Of a stretch of DNA of 38,787 nt, positions 22,849 through 31,363 are shown one piece after another (position 1 is the first letter of the stretch; each line of letters opens with the position of its first letter). The notes beneath the pieces are model-generated. The model saw nothing but the letters and a program-made list of their open reading frames with translations. It did no database searches and was not told the origin of the DNA. The DNA is taken from positions 1-38,787 of the forward strand of contig CANQKI010000011.1 of the NCBI GenBank assembly GCA_947624355.1, given 5' to 3'. The stretch comes from an uncultured Clostridia bacterium (GTDB taxonomy: Bacteria; Bacillota; Clostridia; Christensenellales; Aristaeellaceae). The translations under genes and the position numbers were made by a program.

Positions 22849-24063
22849 TTATAGCGTTACAGTCTGTTCGCCGTCCTCCGTCAGGGTAACGGACGCCGTA
22901 CGGCCGTTGCACGTCAGGCGGTAACCGCCCTTGAAGCCGTTCAGGGTCACGCAGCCGTTTTCGTCTGTCCGCAGGTCTTCGTGGGTTTCCCAGGCCCCGT
23001 GAATCAGGTCCTTCAGGGCTTTGAAAGCGGGCTTTTCCGAATTATCCTTGCGGATGAGGCCCGCCGGCGCGTTGAGCCAGCAGTCGTCGGTAAAATCCCA
23101 GGTGGTAATGGCCTGAACGGCGGGATGGGCAAAGAGGGCGGTATACATTTCGGTAATTTCGTTTTTCTGGCGTTCCTCGCCCTCCGGGGTGGTGGGCCAG
23201 TCCTTCACCTGGAAATCGTTGAGGTCCACGATGTTCCGGGGCATGAGTTCGCCGGAAATCAGGGTATTTTCCGTAAAGTGCAATGGCAGACCGAACCGGG
23301 CGTACCTTTCCAGCACCCGCTGCACCCGCTCCAGGCCCCAGTACCCCTGATGCTGATGGGACTGGATGCCGATGGCGCCCACCGGCACGCCCGCGTCCAG
23401 CATGGCGTCGATGAGCACGTCGTACCCGTCGCCCAGGTTAAAGTCATTGATGAGCAGCTGCGCCTCCGGGTTGCTTTCGTGGGCGGCGGCAAAGACCTCC
23501 TTCACCAGGCCCAGGCGGCCCTTCATGTTGCAGATACGGGTCACGGCATTGTCGTATTTGTCAAAGTGCGGCATGATGACCACTTCGTTGATTACGTCCC
23601 ACTTGTCAATGACGCCCTTGAAATCGGTCACTTCCCGGTGGATACGCGCCAGCTGCCGGCGGAGAATTTCTTCATTATCGTATTCCAGCAGCCAGTTGGC
23701 GCACACCGTGTGCCAGCACAGGGGATGGCCCTTTAACGTCACGCCCCGGTCCCGCAGCCAGTCGGCCGCTTTCATCATGGGCTCCCTGATGGTCTTTCCG
23801 GGCACGGGCTCATACCGGCCCCAATAAAAATGCAGCGTGCCGTAATTGAACAGCTCCAGCCATTTTTCGGCCCGGGCCTGATGAAAGGCCCTGCGCTCTT
23901 CCGTCCGTGCAATCTGCATGCCGAACGCGTCGGACGCGCCGCAGCCGAACAGAAATGCATGGGAAACCTGATCCGCCCGAATGGGGAAATGCTTTACGGG
24001 GTTGCCCTGCCTGTCCACGATGCGAAGACGTGCCGCTGCCTTGCGGTGGGAAAATGCGTCCAT
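22849..24063 (-). CDS. GH10 endo-1,4-beta-xylanase, intracellular type
   Basis: A 404-residue glycoside hydrolase family 10 enzyme. The TIM-barrel motifs occur in order: GHPLCWH (112-118), the acid/base E160 in KWDVINEV, IQSHQHQGYWG, the nucleophile E265 in LHFTENT, and WDFTDD. The usual TELD around the nucleophile reads TENT here. A small C-terminal beta-domain (about 345-404) follows the catalytic domain. There is no signal peptide, so it should cut imported xylo-oligosaccharides in the cytoplasm. It is divergent from a GH120 beta-xylosidase; together they would take xylo-oligomers to xylose. An AGGAGGA site precedes the ATG. Confidence 0.9.
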   Translation of the reverse strand: MDAFSHRKAAARLRIVDRQGNPVKHFPIRADQVSHAFLFGCGASDAFGMQIARTEERRAFHQARAEKWLELFNYGTLHFYWGRYEPVPGKTIREPMMKAADWLRDRGVTLKGHPLCWHTVCANWLLEYDNEEILRRQLARIHREVTDFKGVIDKWDVINEVVIMPHFDKYDNAVTRICNMKGRLGLVKEVFAAAHESNPEAQLLINDFNLGDGYDVLIDAMLDAGVPVGAIGIQSHQHQGYWGLERVQRVLERYARFGLPLHFTENTLISGELMPRNIVDLNDFQVKDWPTTPEGEERQKNEITEMYTALFAHPAVQAITTWDFTDDCWLNAPAGLIRKDNSEKPAFKALKDLIHGAWETHEDLRTDENGCVTLNGFKGGYRLTCNGRTASVTLTEDGEQTVTL

Positions 24064-24078
24064 GCGTCGATCCTCCTC

Positions 24079-24107
24079 TTGACAGTTGTTTCCGAATGGA
24101 ATATCAT
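24079..24107 (+). promoter_or_regulatory. Promoter of the GH120 gene
   Basis: TTGACA (24079-24084) and TATCAT (24102-24107) with 17 bases between them. Its -10 lies one base from the -10 of the opposing xylanase promoter. Confidence 0.75.
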
Positions 24108-24108
24108 C

Positions 24109-24137
24109 ATTTTATCCAACGGGCATTCATTCGTCAA
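24109..24137 (-). promoter_or_regulatory. Promoter of the GH10 gene
   Basis: On the minus strand TTGACG (24137-24132) and TAAAAT (24114-24109) with 17 bases between them. It occupies the same DNA face to face with the GH120 promoter, so the two cannot be bound by polymerase together. Confidence 0.75.
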
Positions 24138-24161
24138 GCCCTGAAAAACGGAGGAAAAGAT

Positions 24162-26162
24162 ATGCTGTACTATGTGAACGTAAACGCGCCCCGGGAAGGG
24201 GACGGCAGCCGGGAACGGCCCTTTCGCCATATCAATGACGCGGCAAGAATCGCCCGGGCAGGGGATGAAGTGACCGTCGCGCCCGGCGTTTACCGCGAAT
24301 ACGTGAATCCCCTTCATCCGGGCACGGAGGAGAAGCGCATTGTGTACCGTTCCGAAATGCCCCGGGGCGCGGTGATTACCGGCGCGGAAGTGTTGACGGG
24401 CTGGCAAAAATACAAGGGCGATGTGTGGGTCAACCGGGTGGACAACGGCGTGTTCGGGGCGTACAATCCCTACACCACCTTTGTCTGCGGCGACTGGTAT
24501 TTTGCCCCCACCGTGCGGCACACGGGCAGCGTGTACCTGAATGATCGGATGATGTACGAAACGGTAACGCTGGAGGAATGCCTGGCGGGGGAAAGCGACC
24601 CCTGCGCCTGGAATCCGGAGGAATCAAGGTATAAATGGTACACCGAGCAGGACGGAAACGAAACCGTGCTTTACGCCAATTTCCAGGGAAAGGACCCCAA
24701 CGCGGAAAACGTGGAAATCGCCGTGCGGCGCAACTGCTTCATGCCCGCCGAAACGGGAATCGGCTATATCACGGTGAGCGGCTTCGTGATTACCAAAGGG
24801 GCCACCACCTGGGCCCCGCCCGCCGCCTATCAGGACGGCCTTATCGGCCCTCATTGGAGCCGGGGCTGGATCATTGAGGACTGCGAGGTCAGCAACAGCC
24901 GGTGCTGCGGCATTTCCCTGGGCAAGTACCGGGACCCCGAAAACGATATGTATTTTTATACAAAGCACGTCAAAAGCCCCACCCAGATGGAGCGGGACGC
25001 CGTGTGCCGGGGCCAGTATCACGGGTGGCTGAAGGAAAAGGTGGGCGGACATATCATTCGCCGCTGCGAAGTCCACCACTGCGAGCAGACGGGCATCGTG
25101 GGGCGCATGGGCGGCGTGTTTTCCACCATTGAAGATTGCCACATTCATCATATCTGCAATTCCCAGCAGCTGGGCGGGGCCGAAACGGCGGGCATCAAGC
25201 TCCACGCCGCCATCGACGTGACCATCCGCCGCAACCACATCCACCACTGCATCATGGGCGTGTGGTGCGATTGGCAGGCGCAAGGGGCCCGCATCACCCG
25301 GAATTTCATGCATGACAATATGCGGCCCGCCTTTGCAAAACCCGCTCCCGGGGCCATGTTCTCCACTGACGTTTTCATCGAGGTCGGCCACGGCCCCACG
25401 CTGATTGACAATAATTTGCTTTTGTCGAAGGTTTCCGTCACCATCCCCAGCCAGGGCATTGCCGTGGTGCACAACCTGATTTTAGGGGCCTTCGGCCTCA
25501 TCAACGGCGGGGTGGACAGCGTCGTCAACGGCCAGCGGGAGCCCCGTTACACCCCCTACCACATCCGGCACCGCACGGAGGTGGCCGGGTTCATGACCAT
25601 TCTCCACGGGGACGACCGGATTTACAACAATATCTTCGTGCAGCATTATCCCATTGTTCATCCGGAAAAGCAGCCCAGCGACAACGATTACGAGGCCGTA
25701 GGCACCGCACCCTTCGATATTTTCCCCACCTATGAGGAATGGATCTCCCATTTCATGATGGACCGGGAGCCCAACATGGGCGCCCTGGCGCAGTACCATT
25801 TCGGCCATCTGCCCGTATGGCTCGCGGGAAACGCTTATTTCGGCGGGGCCACGGTATGCAAACACGAAAAAGCGCCCTTCGTCAACGAAAAGGACGCCGT
25901 GCAAATCGAGCTTACGGAAAAGGACGGCCAGTACAGCCTGAAAACCAATCTGTACGACCTGCTGGGGGATTACCGCACGGGCCTTGTGAACAGCGATATC
26001 CTGGGCAGGGCCTTTGAACCCGAACAGCGGTTTGAAAACCCCGACGGCTCGGCTATCCTTTTCGATTGCGATTTCTTCGGCGCGCACCGGGGTGTGGACG
26101 CCCTGCCCGGCCCCTTCGCCTGCGGCGCGGAAGAACCGGAAAAAATGGTCTGGAAAGATTGA
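24162..26162 (+). CDS. GH120 family beta-xylosidase (right-handed beta-helix)
   Basis: A 666-residue cytoplasmic enzyme resembling Thermoanaerobacterium saccharolyticum XylC, the GH120 prototype, from memory of that sequence. Shared stretches include VYREYVNPLHPG, VWV..., YANFQGKDPN, WAPPAAYQDGLIGPHWS, GIKLHAAIDV and GVWCDWQAQGARI. The catalytic pair fits D370 (WCDW) as nucleophile and E407 (DVFIEVGHGP) as acid/base. Between them lies an insertion of about 14 residues relative to XylC. It releases xylose from short xylo-oligosaccharides. GGAGG at 24150-24154 precedes ATG 24162 by seven bases; the upstream open frame crosses the promoter. Confidence 0.9.
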   Translation: MLYYVNVNAPREGDGSRERPFRHINDAARIARAGDEVTVAPGVYREYVNPLHPGTEEKRIVYRSEMPRGAVITGAEVLTGWQKYKGDVWVNRVDNGVFGAYNPYTTFVCGDWYFAPTVRHTGSVYLNDRMMYETVTLEECLAGESDPCAWNPEESRYKWYTEQDGNETVLYANFQGKDPNAENVEIAVRRNCFMPAETGIGYITVSGFVITKGATTWAPPAAYQDGLIGPHWSRGWIIEDCEVSNSRCCGISLGKYRDPENDMYFYTKHVKSPTQMERDAVCRGQYHGWLKEKVGGHIIRRCEVHHCEQTGIVGRMGGVFSTIEDCHIHHICNSQQLGGAETAGIKLHAAIDVTIRRNHIHHCIMGVWCDWQAQGARITRNFMHDNMRPAFAKPAPGAMFSTDVFIEVGHGPTLIDNNLLLSKVSVTIPSQGIAVVHNLILGAFGLINGGVDSVVNGQREPRYTPYHIRHRTEVAGFMTILHGDDRIYNNIFVQHYPIVHPEKQPSDNDYEAVGTAPFDIFPTYEEWISHFMMDREPNMGALAQYHFGHLPVWLAGNAYFGGATVCKHEKAPFVNEKDAVQIELTEKDGQYSLKTNLYDLLGDYRTGLVNSDILGRAFEPEQRFENPDGSAILFDCDFFGAHRGVDALPGPFACGAEEPEKMVWKD

Positions 26163-26187
26163 CAAAAATACAAAGATAGGATACAAT
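26159..26187 (+). promoter_or_regulatory. Promoter upstream of the TIM-barrel isomerase gene
   Basis: TTGACA (26159-26164, overlapping the GH120 stop) and TACAAT (26182-26187), 17 bases apart. The predicted start near 26194 is only about three bases before the first ATG at 26197. Confidence 0.8.
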
Positions 26188-26196
26188 AAACAGGCG

Positions 26197-27048
26197 ATGA
26201 GGAATACATCAGAGGAAAGCGCCTTACCCGTTCCCCGGCGGGGAATGGATTTCGGATTTGGATTTGAATGGATTCCGGCAAAGGATCGGCTCCTGGCCAT
26301 CCTGGATGCGGGTTTTGACGATATCATGCTTTGGTGGGGCATGGAATGGGCGTCTGTGAACGGCACGCCCCACGCGCTGTTTGATCAGGCGAACGCAATC
26401 GGCCTTGAGGTGCACACCGCCCACTTTCCCACCGATCCCACGCCCTCTTGCTGGCGGGAATGCCCGGAAGGGGATGCGTATGAGCGGGCGCTGATTGCCG
26501 CCCTGCGGGACTGCGGGGAGCGCGGCATCGAAAATCTGGTGGTGCATACCACAAGAAGGCTGGTCACCCCGCCGCCCAACGAAACCGGTGTGCGAAGGTT
26601 TGCCCACGCGCTGGAGGCGGCGGAGGAATACGGGGTCAATATCGCCCTGGAAAACACCCGCTTTCCCGTGTACAACGCGTTTCTGTACGACCGTCTGTCC
26701 TCCGGCCGGCTGAAATTCTGCTTCGATTCGGGGCATGCCCACTGCTTTACCCCCGGCCAGGATCCCCTGGGGCGTTTCGGCAGCCGACTGGTCACCATGC
26801 ATCTGCACGATAACCATGGCCGCCGCGATGAGGATGAGCACCTGATTCCGGGGGACGGAAGCGTTGACTTTCCGGCGCTTATGCCGCGAATACATGCCCT
26901 TTCGCCCCGGTGGTACAACCTGGAGTGCCGTCTGTCCGTCCGGGAAAAGGAGCAGAACGTGACCATGACGGATTACCTGCGCAAGGCGGCCGCGGCGCTG
27001 GACCGGCTGCTGGCCCTGCGTATTCCCGAGAACTCTTCCGTCCGGTGA
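26197..27048 (+). CDS. Sugar phosphate isomerase/epimerase-like TIM barrel (AP endonuclease 2 family)
   Basis: A protein of 283 residues from the first ATG. The family's metal ligands and barrel strands are seen: LEVHTAHFP, NLVVHTT, IALENTR (Glu), FCFDSGHAH (Asp, His), VTMHLHDNHG (His) and YNLECRL (Glu), as in xylose-isomerase-like enzymes that isomerise or epimerise sugars. Start is uncertain: ATG 26197 would be almost leaderless behind the promoter, while ATG 26245 (MDFGFGFEW) starts at the first barrel strand, as homologues usually do, but has only a poorly spaced GCGGGGA. Position after the GH120 gene suggests pentose metabolism; that is inference. Confidence 0.82.
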   Translation: MRNTSEESALPVPRRGMDFGFGFEWIPAKDRLLAILDAGFDDIMLWWGMEWASVNGTPHALFDQANAIGLEVHTAHFPTDPTPSCWRECPEGDAYERALIAALRDCGERGIENLVVHTTRRLVTPPPNETGVRRFAHALEAAEEYGVNIALENTRFPVYNAFLYDRLSSGRLKFCFDSGHAHCFTPGQDPLGRFGSRLVTMHLHDNHGRRDEDEHLIPGDGSVDFPALMPRIHALSPRWYNLECRLSVREKEQNVTMTDYLRKAAAALDRLLALRIPENSSVR

Positions 27049-27095
27049 AATTCCGGTCGGTGGAATAGAACACATTATCTCAAGGAGGAAAAACC

Positions 27096-28247
27096 ATGAA
27101 GAAGTTTCTTGCCCTGCTGCTGGCAGCCTGCATGCTGCTAAGTGTCGTGCCCGCCCTGGCCGAGGACGATGTGGCCGCCATCGTGGCCGCCGCGTCCGAA
27201 CTGACCCATGACGAACTGGTGGAAAAGGCCAAGGCCGAGGAAGGCACCTTCATTATGTACGGCAATACCAGCCGTATCGCCAACGCCGCCGAAGCCTTCG
27301 GCGAACTCTACGGCATCACCGTGGAGCCCAGCAACCTGAAGGATGCTGAGATCTATGTAAAGCTGGAAAGCGAAATCAACGGCTCTGCCAAGGGCGCCGA
27401 CATGGTCATGATTCAGGACGGCGCGTCCCTGACCTATGCCGTGGATGACGGCTGGCTGATCAATTACGTGCCCGCCGCCGTGAAGGACACCATGGGCGAG
27501 GGCGACATGAATCCCCTGGTGCACCAGTACATCAACAAGCTCTTCATCTACAACAACCTGGGCGATTCCGTTCCCGCTATCAAGAACGTGTGGGAGCTGA
27601 CCGCCCCTGAAATGAAGGGCAACATCATCTTCAAGAATCCCGAAAACGAAACCGTGAACATGAACTTCCTGGTCATGCTCACCAACGACACCTGGTCCCA
27701 GAAGCTGGCGGACGCTTACAAGGCCTGGAAGGGCGAGGACATCGACCTGGGCGATTACAAGAACGCCGGTTACAAGTGGATCGCCGAATTCCTGAGCAAC
27801 TGCACCTTCGGCTCTTCCGACACCACCATCGCCGAGGAAGTGAGCCAGGAGACCGCCGCGGGCAAGATCGGCCTGTTCGTGCTGAGCAAGCTGCGTTCCT
27901 CCTCCGTGCTGACCGATAACCTCACCGTGGCCCAGTATGACGCCACTGAAAACGGCTATACGGTGGAGCCCTTCTCCGGCTTCATGTATCCCATGTACGC
28001 CATGGTGACCGCTTCCGCCACCCGGCCCTACACCGCCATGCTGTTCATCGAATACCTCATGACGGCGGACGGCTTCCAGCCCTGGGGCAAGTCCATCGGC
28101 GCTTATTCTCCCAGCACGGCCATCGAGCCCAACGAGGGCGACCTGGGTATCTCCATCTGGAAGGACACCCTGGTGATGGAAGACCCCGAGTACATTCTGG
28201 ACAACTTTGAGGCCGTCAACGATTTCGCCCTCAAATACATCCAGTAA
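27096..28247 (+). CDS. ABC transporter substrate-binding protein (ferric/sugar-phosphate AfuA-like)
   Basis: A 383-residue exported binding protein with signal peptide MKKFLALLLAACMLLSVVPALA and likely cleavage after ALA. The mature part has the type II binding-protein fold: EGTFIMYGNTSRIANAAEAFGELYGITVEP at the first lobe, DMVMIQDGASLTY, and YNNLGDSVPAIKNVWELTAPEMKGNI, all typical of COG1840 proteins that bind ferric ion, 2-aminoethylphosphonate or sugar phosphates. AAGGAGG precedes the ATG. It is followed by the fused permease and ATPase of the same type. Which ligand it carries cannot be told; the sugar-gene context slightly favours an organic ligand. Confidence 0.88.
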   Translation: MKKFLALLLAACMLLSVVPALAEDDVAAIVAAASELTHDELVEKAKAEEGTFIMYGNTSRIANAAEAFGELYGITVEPSNLKDAEIYVKLESEINGSAKGADMVMIQDGASLTYAVDDGWLINYVPAAVKDTMGEGDMNPLVHQYINKLFIYNNLGDSVPAIKNVWELTAPEMKGNIIFKNPENETVNMNFLVMLTNDTWSQKLADAYKAWKGEDIDLGDYKNAGYKWIAEFLSNCTFGSSDTTIAEEVSQETAAGKIGLFVLSKLRSSSVLTDNLTVAQYDATENGYTVEPFSGFMYPMYAMVTASATRPYTAMLFIEYLMTADGFQPWGKSIGAYSPSTAIEPNEGDLGISIWKDTLVMEDPEYILDNFEAVNDFALKYIQ

Positions 28248-28264
28248 TTTTCCGCGAAAGCATT

Positions 28265-28294
28265 GCGGCGGGACGGCTTTGCCCGTCCCGCCGC
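28265..28294 (+). other. Strong hairpin between binding-protein and permease genes
   Basis: GCGGCGGGACGG (28265-28276) pairs perfectly with CCGTCCCGCCGC (28283-28294), twelve pairs with a six-base loop. Only scattered T follow, so it is more likely an mRNA-protecting or partial-termination hairpin that raises binding-protein output over permease. Confidence 0.7.
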
Positions 28295-28337
28295 GCTTCA
28301 TTATTGATTTTCCACAAGATAAGGGGGTATGCCCAAG

Positions 28338-30188
28338 ATGGAACGCACCCGGAAATTGCAGATGCGCAGGCTGCTGGGCGCCACAAGGGCCTATCTTTCC
28401 AAGCCGGCCAATATCATTCTGCTGGTCTTCTTCGCGGCCCTGTGTTTTCTCACGCTTTATCCGCTTCTGACCATGCTGCTGGAAACGGTCACGGTGCATT
28501 CGGGCCGGGAGGCCCGGGCCGTGCGCGGGCTGGGGCAAAGTACGGGGGACTTTACCTGGTATCATTTCCAGAAGCTGCTGGGCACCTTTGACGACGGGGG
28601 TGAGGCGGGCATCCGCCTGTCCAACAGCTGGATTCAGTTTGTGGAGCCGCTGCTCAACACCCTGGCGGTATCGGTGACGGCCTCCGCCATCGCCATTCTC
28701 TTTGGGGGCACGGTGGCGTTTTTGATTACCCGCACGGACATCAAATACAAAAAGTTCGTTTCTTCCGTGTTCGTGTTCCCCTACGTCATGCCCTCCTGGA
28801 CGCTGGCGCTTTTCTGGCAGACGTTTTTTAAAAACGTCAATATCGGCACCGGCACCTCCAACGGCATCATGGCCAGCGTGTTCGGCATTTTTGCCCCGGA
28901 GTGGCTGGTATACGGTTATTTTCCCATCAGCCTGGTGCTGGGGCTGCATTACGCGCCCTTTGCCTATATCCTGATTGGCGGCATCCTGAGAAACATGGAC
29001 GCCAACCTGGAGGAAGCGGCCACCATCCTGAAAACCTCCCGGCTTCGCATCATCCGCAGGATTACCCTGCCCATCGTCATGCCGGCTATGCTGTCCACCT
29101 TCCTGCTGGTGTTCGCCAGCTCCATGAGCGCTTACGCCGTGCCCGTGTTCCTGGGTTCGCCTGTCCGGTATTACGTGCTGTCCACCAAAATGAAATCCCT
29201 GATGGATACGTACAGCGGCCAGGCCTATATCATCGCAGCCATCATGATTCTCTTCGGCGTGGCCATTCTGCTGCTCAACCAGCGGGTCACCAATTCCCGG
29301 AAGCAATTCACCACCGTCACGGGCAAATCGGGGCAGATTTCGCTGATCCGCCTTCGGAAGGCCAACCGGCCCATCGCTATCCTGCTGGTGGTGGTGCTGC
29401 TGCTGGTGGCCGTGCTGCCGCTGATCACCTTCGCGCTGGAGTCCGTCATCATCAAGGCGGGGGATTACAGCCTGTCCAACATGACGTTGGACTTCTGGAT
29501 CGGCCGCGACCTGGATTACCTGGATCAGGGGGACAGCACGGGCATTCTCCTTTCCACCAAAGTGTGGAAGGCCCTGGGCTTCAGTTTGCTCCTGGCCGTC
29601 ACATGCTCGCTGGCGGCTGGCACCAGCGGCATTCTGGTGGGCTACGGCGTGGCCAAGCGCAGGGGCAGTAAGCTGGCCTCCTGGGTGAACAGCCTGTCCT
29701 TCTTCCCGTATCTGATGCCTTCCCTGGCCTTTGGTGCCATCTATCTGTCCATGTCCTCCAAAATTCCGTGGCTGCGGGGTTTTGCGCTGCTGGCGCTGGT
29801 GGGCGCGGTGAAATACCTGCCCTTTGCCAGCCGTTCGGGCGTGAACGCCATGCTGCAGCTGTCGGGGGAGATCGAGGAGGCCGCGCTTATTACCGGCGTG
29901 CCCTGGTGGAAACGCATGACGCGGGTCATTTTCCCCATCCAGAAATCCACGTTCCTGTCGGGCTATCTGCTGCCCATGGTGTCCTGTATGCGCGAGCTTT
30001 CCCTGTTCGTGCTGCTTGTGCCCACCAGCAATACCATCCTGACCACCATGCTCATGCAGTATTCCGAAAAGGGCTGGGCCCAGTTCGGCAACGCCATCAA
30101 CCTGCTGATCATTGTGGTGGTACTGCTGGTGAATTTCACGGTGAATAAACTGACGGGCGCGTCAATTGATAAGGGGGTCGGCGGCTGA
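28338..30188 (+). CDS. ABC transporter permease, two fused membrane domains (FbpB-like)
   Basis: A 616-residue membrane protein of about twelve helices made of two BPD_transp_1 domains in tandem. Each half carries the EAA loop that contacts the ATPase: LEEAATILKTSRLRIIRRITLP near residue 225 and IEEAALITGVPWWKRMTRVIFP near residue 515. Such fusions are typical of the ferric-ion, phosphonate and sugar-phosphate importers. I start at ATG 28338, ten bases after AAGGGGG; an ATG nine bases earlier lies too close to it. Its stop is directly followed by the ATPase gene. Confidence 0.88.
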   Translation: MERTRKLQMRRLLGATRAYLSKPANIILLVFFAALCFLTLYPLLTMLLETVTVHSGREARAVRGLGQSTGDFTWYHFQKLLGTFDDGGEAGIRLSNSWIQFVEPLLNTLAVSVTASAIAILFGGTVAFLITRTDIKYKKFVSSVFVFPYVMPSWTLALFWQTFFKNVNIGTGTSNGIMASVFGIFAPEWLVYGYFPISLVLGLHYAPFAYILIGGILRNMDANLEEAATILKTSRLRIIRRITLPIVMPAMLSTFLLVFASSMSAYAVPVFLGSPVRYYVLSTKMKSLMDTYSGQAYIIAAIMILFGVAILLLNQRVTNSRKQFTTVTGKSGQISLIRLRKANRPIAILLVVVLLLVAVLPLITFALESVIIKAGDYSLSNMTLDFWIGRDLDYLDQGDSTGILLSTKVWKALGFSLLLAVTCSLAAGTSGILVGYGVAKRRGSKLASWVNSLSFFPYLMPSLAFGAIYLSMSSKIPWLRGFALLALVGAVKYLPFASRSGVNAMLQLSGEIEEAALITGVPWWKRMTRVIFPIQKSTFLSGYLLPMVSCMRELSLFVLLVPTSNTILTTMLMQYSEKGWAQFGNAINLLIIVVVLLVNFTVNKLTGASIDKGVGG

Positions 30189-30189
30189 A

Positions 30190-31296
30190 ATGCCTGAAAT
30201 TATTCTGAAAAACGTGACCAAACGCTTCGGCAAATTCGTCGCGGTGGATAACCTGAACCTGGTGATTGAAAACAATGCGTTCATTACCCTGCTGGGCCCC
30301 TCCGGCTGCGGCAAGACCACCACGCTCCGCATGATTGCCGGCCTGGAAACCCCCACCGAGGGCTCCATTTCCATTGACGGCAAGGTGGTTTTTGACGCCG
30401 ATCAGGGCATCAATCTGCCCCCCAACAAGCGGGACGTGGGCTTCCTCTTCCAGAATTACGCCCTGTGGCCCCACATGACGGTGTATCAGAACATCGCCTT
30501 TGGCCTGGAAAACCTGAAATGGGATAAAAAGCGCATTGCCGACCGGGTGCATGAACTGCTTGGGATGCTCCGCATCGAGCAGTTTGAAAAACGTTACCCC
30601 AGCGAGCTTTCCGGCGGCCAGCAGCAGCGCGTGGCCATTGCCCGCACCCTGGCCCCGGGGCCCAAGGTGCTGTTTATGGATGAGCCGCTGTCCAACCTGG
30701 ACGCCAAGCTGCGCATGGAAATGCGCACCGAGCTCAAGCGCCTGCACCGGGATACCGATTCCACCTTCGTATACGTGACCCATGACCAATTGGAGGCCAT
30801 GACCCTGTCCACCCGGGTGTGCATCATGGATACGGGCGTGCTGCAGCAGTACGTGCCGCCCCTTGAAATGTACGCCAATCCCGCCAACCTGTTCGTGGCC
30901 GATTTCATGGGGAATCCCACCATGAATTTCATTGACGGCACGGCCGACGTGAAGGGGAATACCGCGGAAGTGACCTTCGGCGGGCTCAAAGGCAGCTTTG
31001 CGGCCGACGCGTCCATTGCCCTCAGCGGCAAGGAGGTGGTGGTAGGCATCCGGCCCGAATATATCCGCATCGACGATGACGGGGCCATGGAAGCCGCCGT
31101 GTATTCCACCCTGCCATCCGGCATGGAAACCACCGTGCGCCTGAACGTAAACGGCACCCAGCTCACCGCCGTGGTGTTCGGCGATGTGGACTATCCCGTG
31201 GACAGCAAAGTGCGCTTCGATCTGACCAAGACGGCCATCCTGTTTGATAAGGCCACGGGAAAAAACGTTGCCCGGGGCACGCTCAAACTGCTGTAA
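30190..31296 (+). CDS. ABC transporter ATPase (FbpC/PotA-like)
   Basis: A 368-residue ATPase of the CUT1/Fbp/Pot type. Walker A GPSGCGKTT (about 36-44), Q-loop FQNYALWPHMTV, signature LSGGQQQR, Walker B LFMDEPLSNLD and H-loop THDQLEA are all intact. A C-terminal TOBE-like regulatory domain (about 240-368) follows, as in MalK and FbpC. The ATG starts one base after the permease stop. It powers the importer made by the two genes before it. A terminator follows 25 bp after the stop. Confidence 0.92.
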   Translation: MPEIILKNVTKRFGKFVAVDNLNLVIENNAFITLLGPSGCGKTTTLRMIAGLETPTEGSISIDGKVVFDADQGINLPPNKRDVGFLFQNYALWPHMTVYQNIAFGLENLKWDKKRIADRVHELLGMLRIEQFEKRYPSELSGGQQQRVAIARTLAPGPKVLFMDEPLSNLDAKLRMEMRTELKRLHRDTDSTFVYVTHDQLEAMTLSTRVCIMDTGVLQQYVPPLEMYANPANLFVADFMGNPTMNFIDGTADVKGNTAEVTFGGLKGSFAADASIALSGKEVVVGIRPEYIRIDDDGAMEAAVYSTLPSGMETTVRLNVNGTQLTAVVFGDVDYPVDSKVRFDLTKTAILFDKATGKNVARGTLKLL

Positions 31297-31320
31297 CGGC
31301 CCAAAATCATACACGAAAAT

Positions 31321-31343
31321 GCGCGGCTTCGGCCGCGCTTTTT
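31321..31343. terminator. Terminator with UUCG tetraloop after the ABC importer
   Basis: GCGCGGC (31321-31327) pairs with GCCGCGC (31332-31338) around a UUCG tetraloop closed by C-G, and five T follow. A short ATTTTC on the other strand could help to end the opposing DUF2441 transcript. Confidence 0.85.
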
Positions 31344-31363
31344 GGATGTGCTGTGCAATTCAG

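Noticed and set aside
27096..27140. Lipobox-like LAAC in the AfuA-like binding protein
   Set aside because: The cysteine at residue 12 comes too early for a normal lipoprotein signal; signal peptidase I cleavage after ALA fits better.
28265..28294. Full terminator between binding-protein and permease genes
   Set aside because: Stem is strong but no T-run follows, and the downstream importer genes have no promoter of their own that I can see.
27138..29306. Long minus-strand open frame (722 codons) opposite the ABC importer genes
   Set aside because: Shadow of the binding-protein and permease genes; no recognisable domain.
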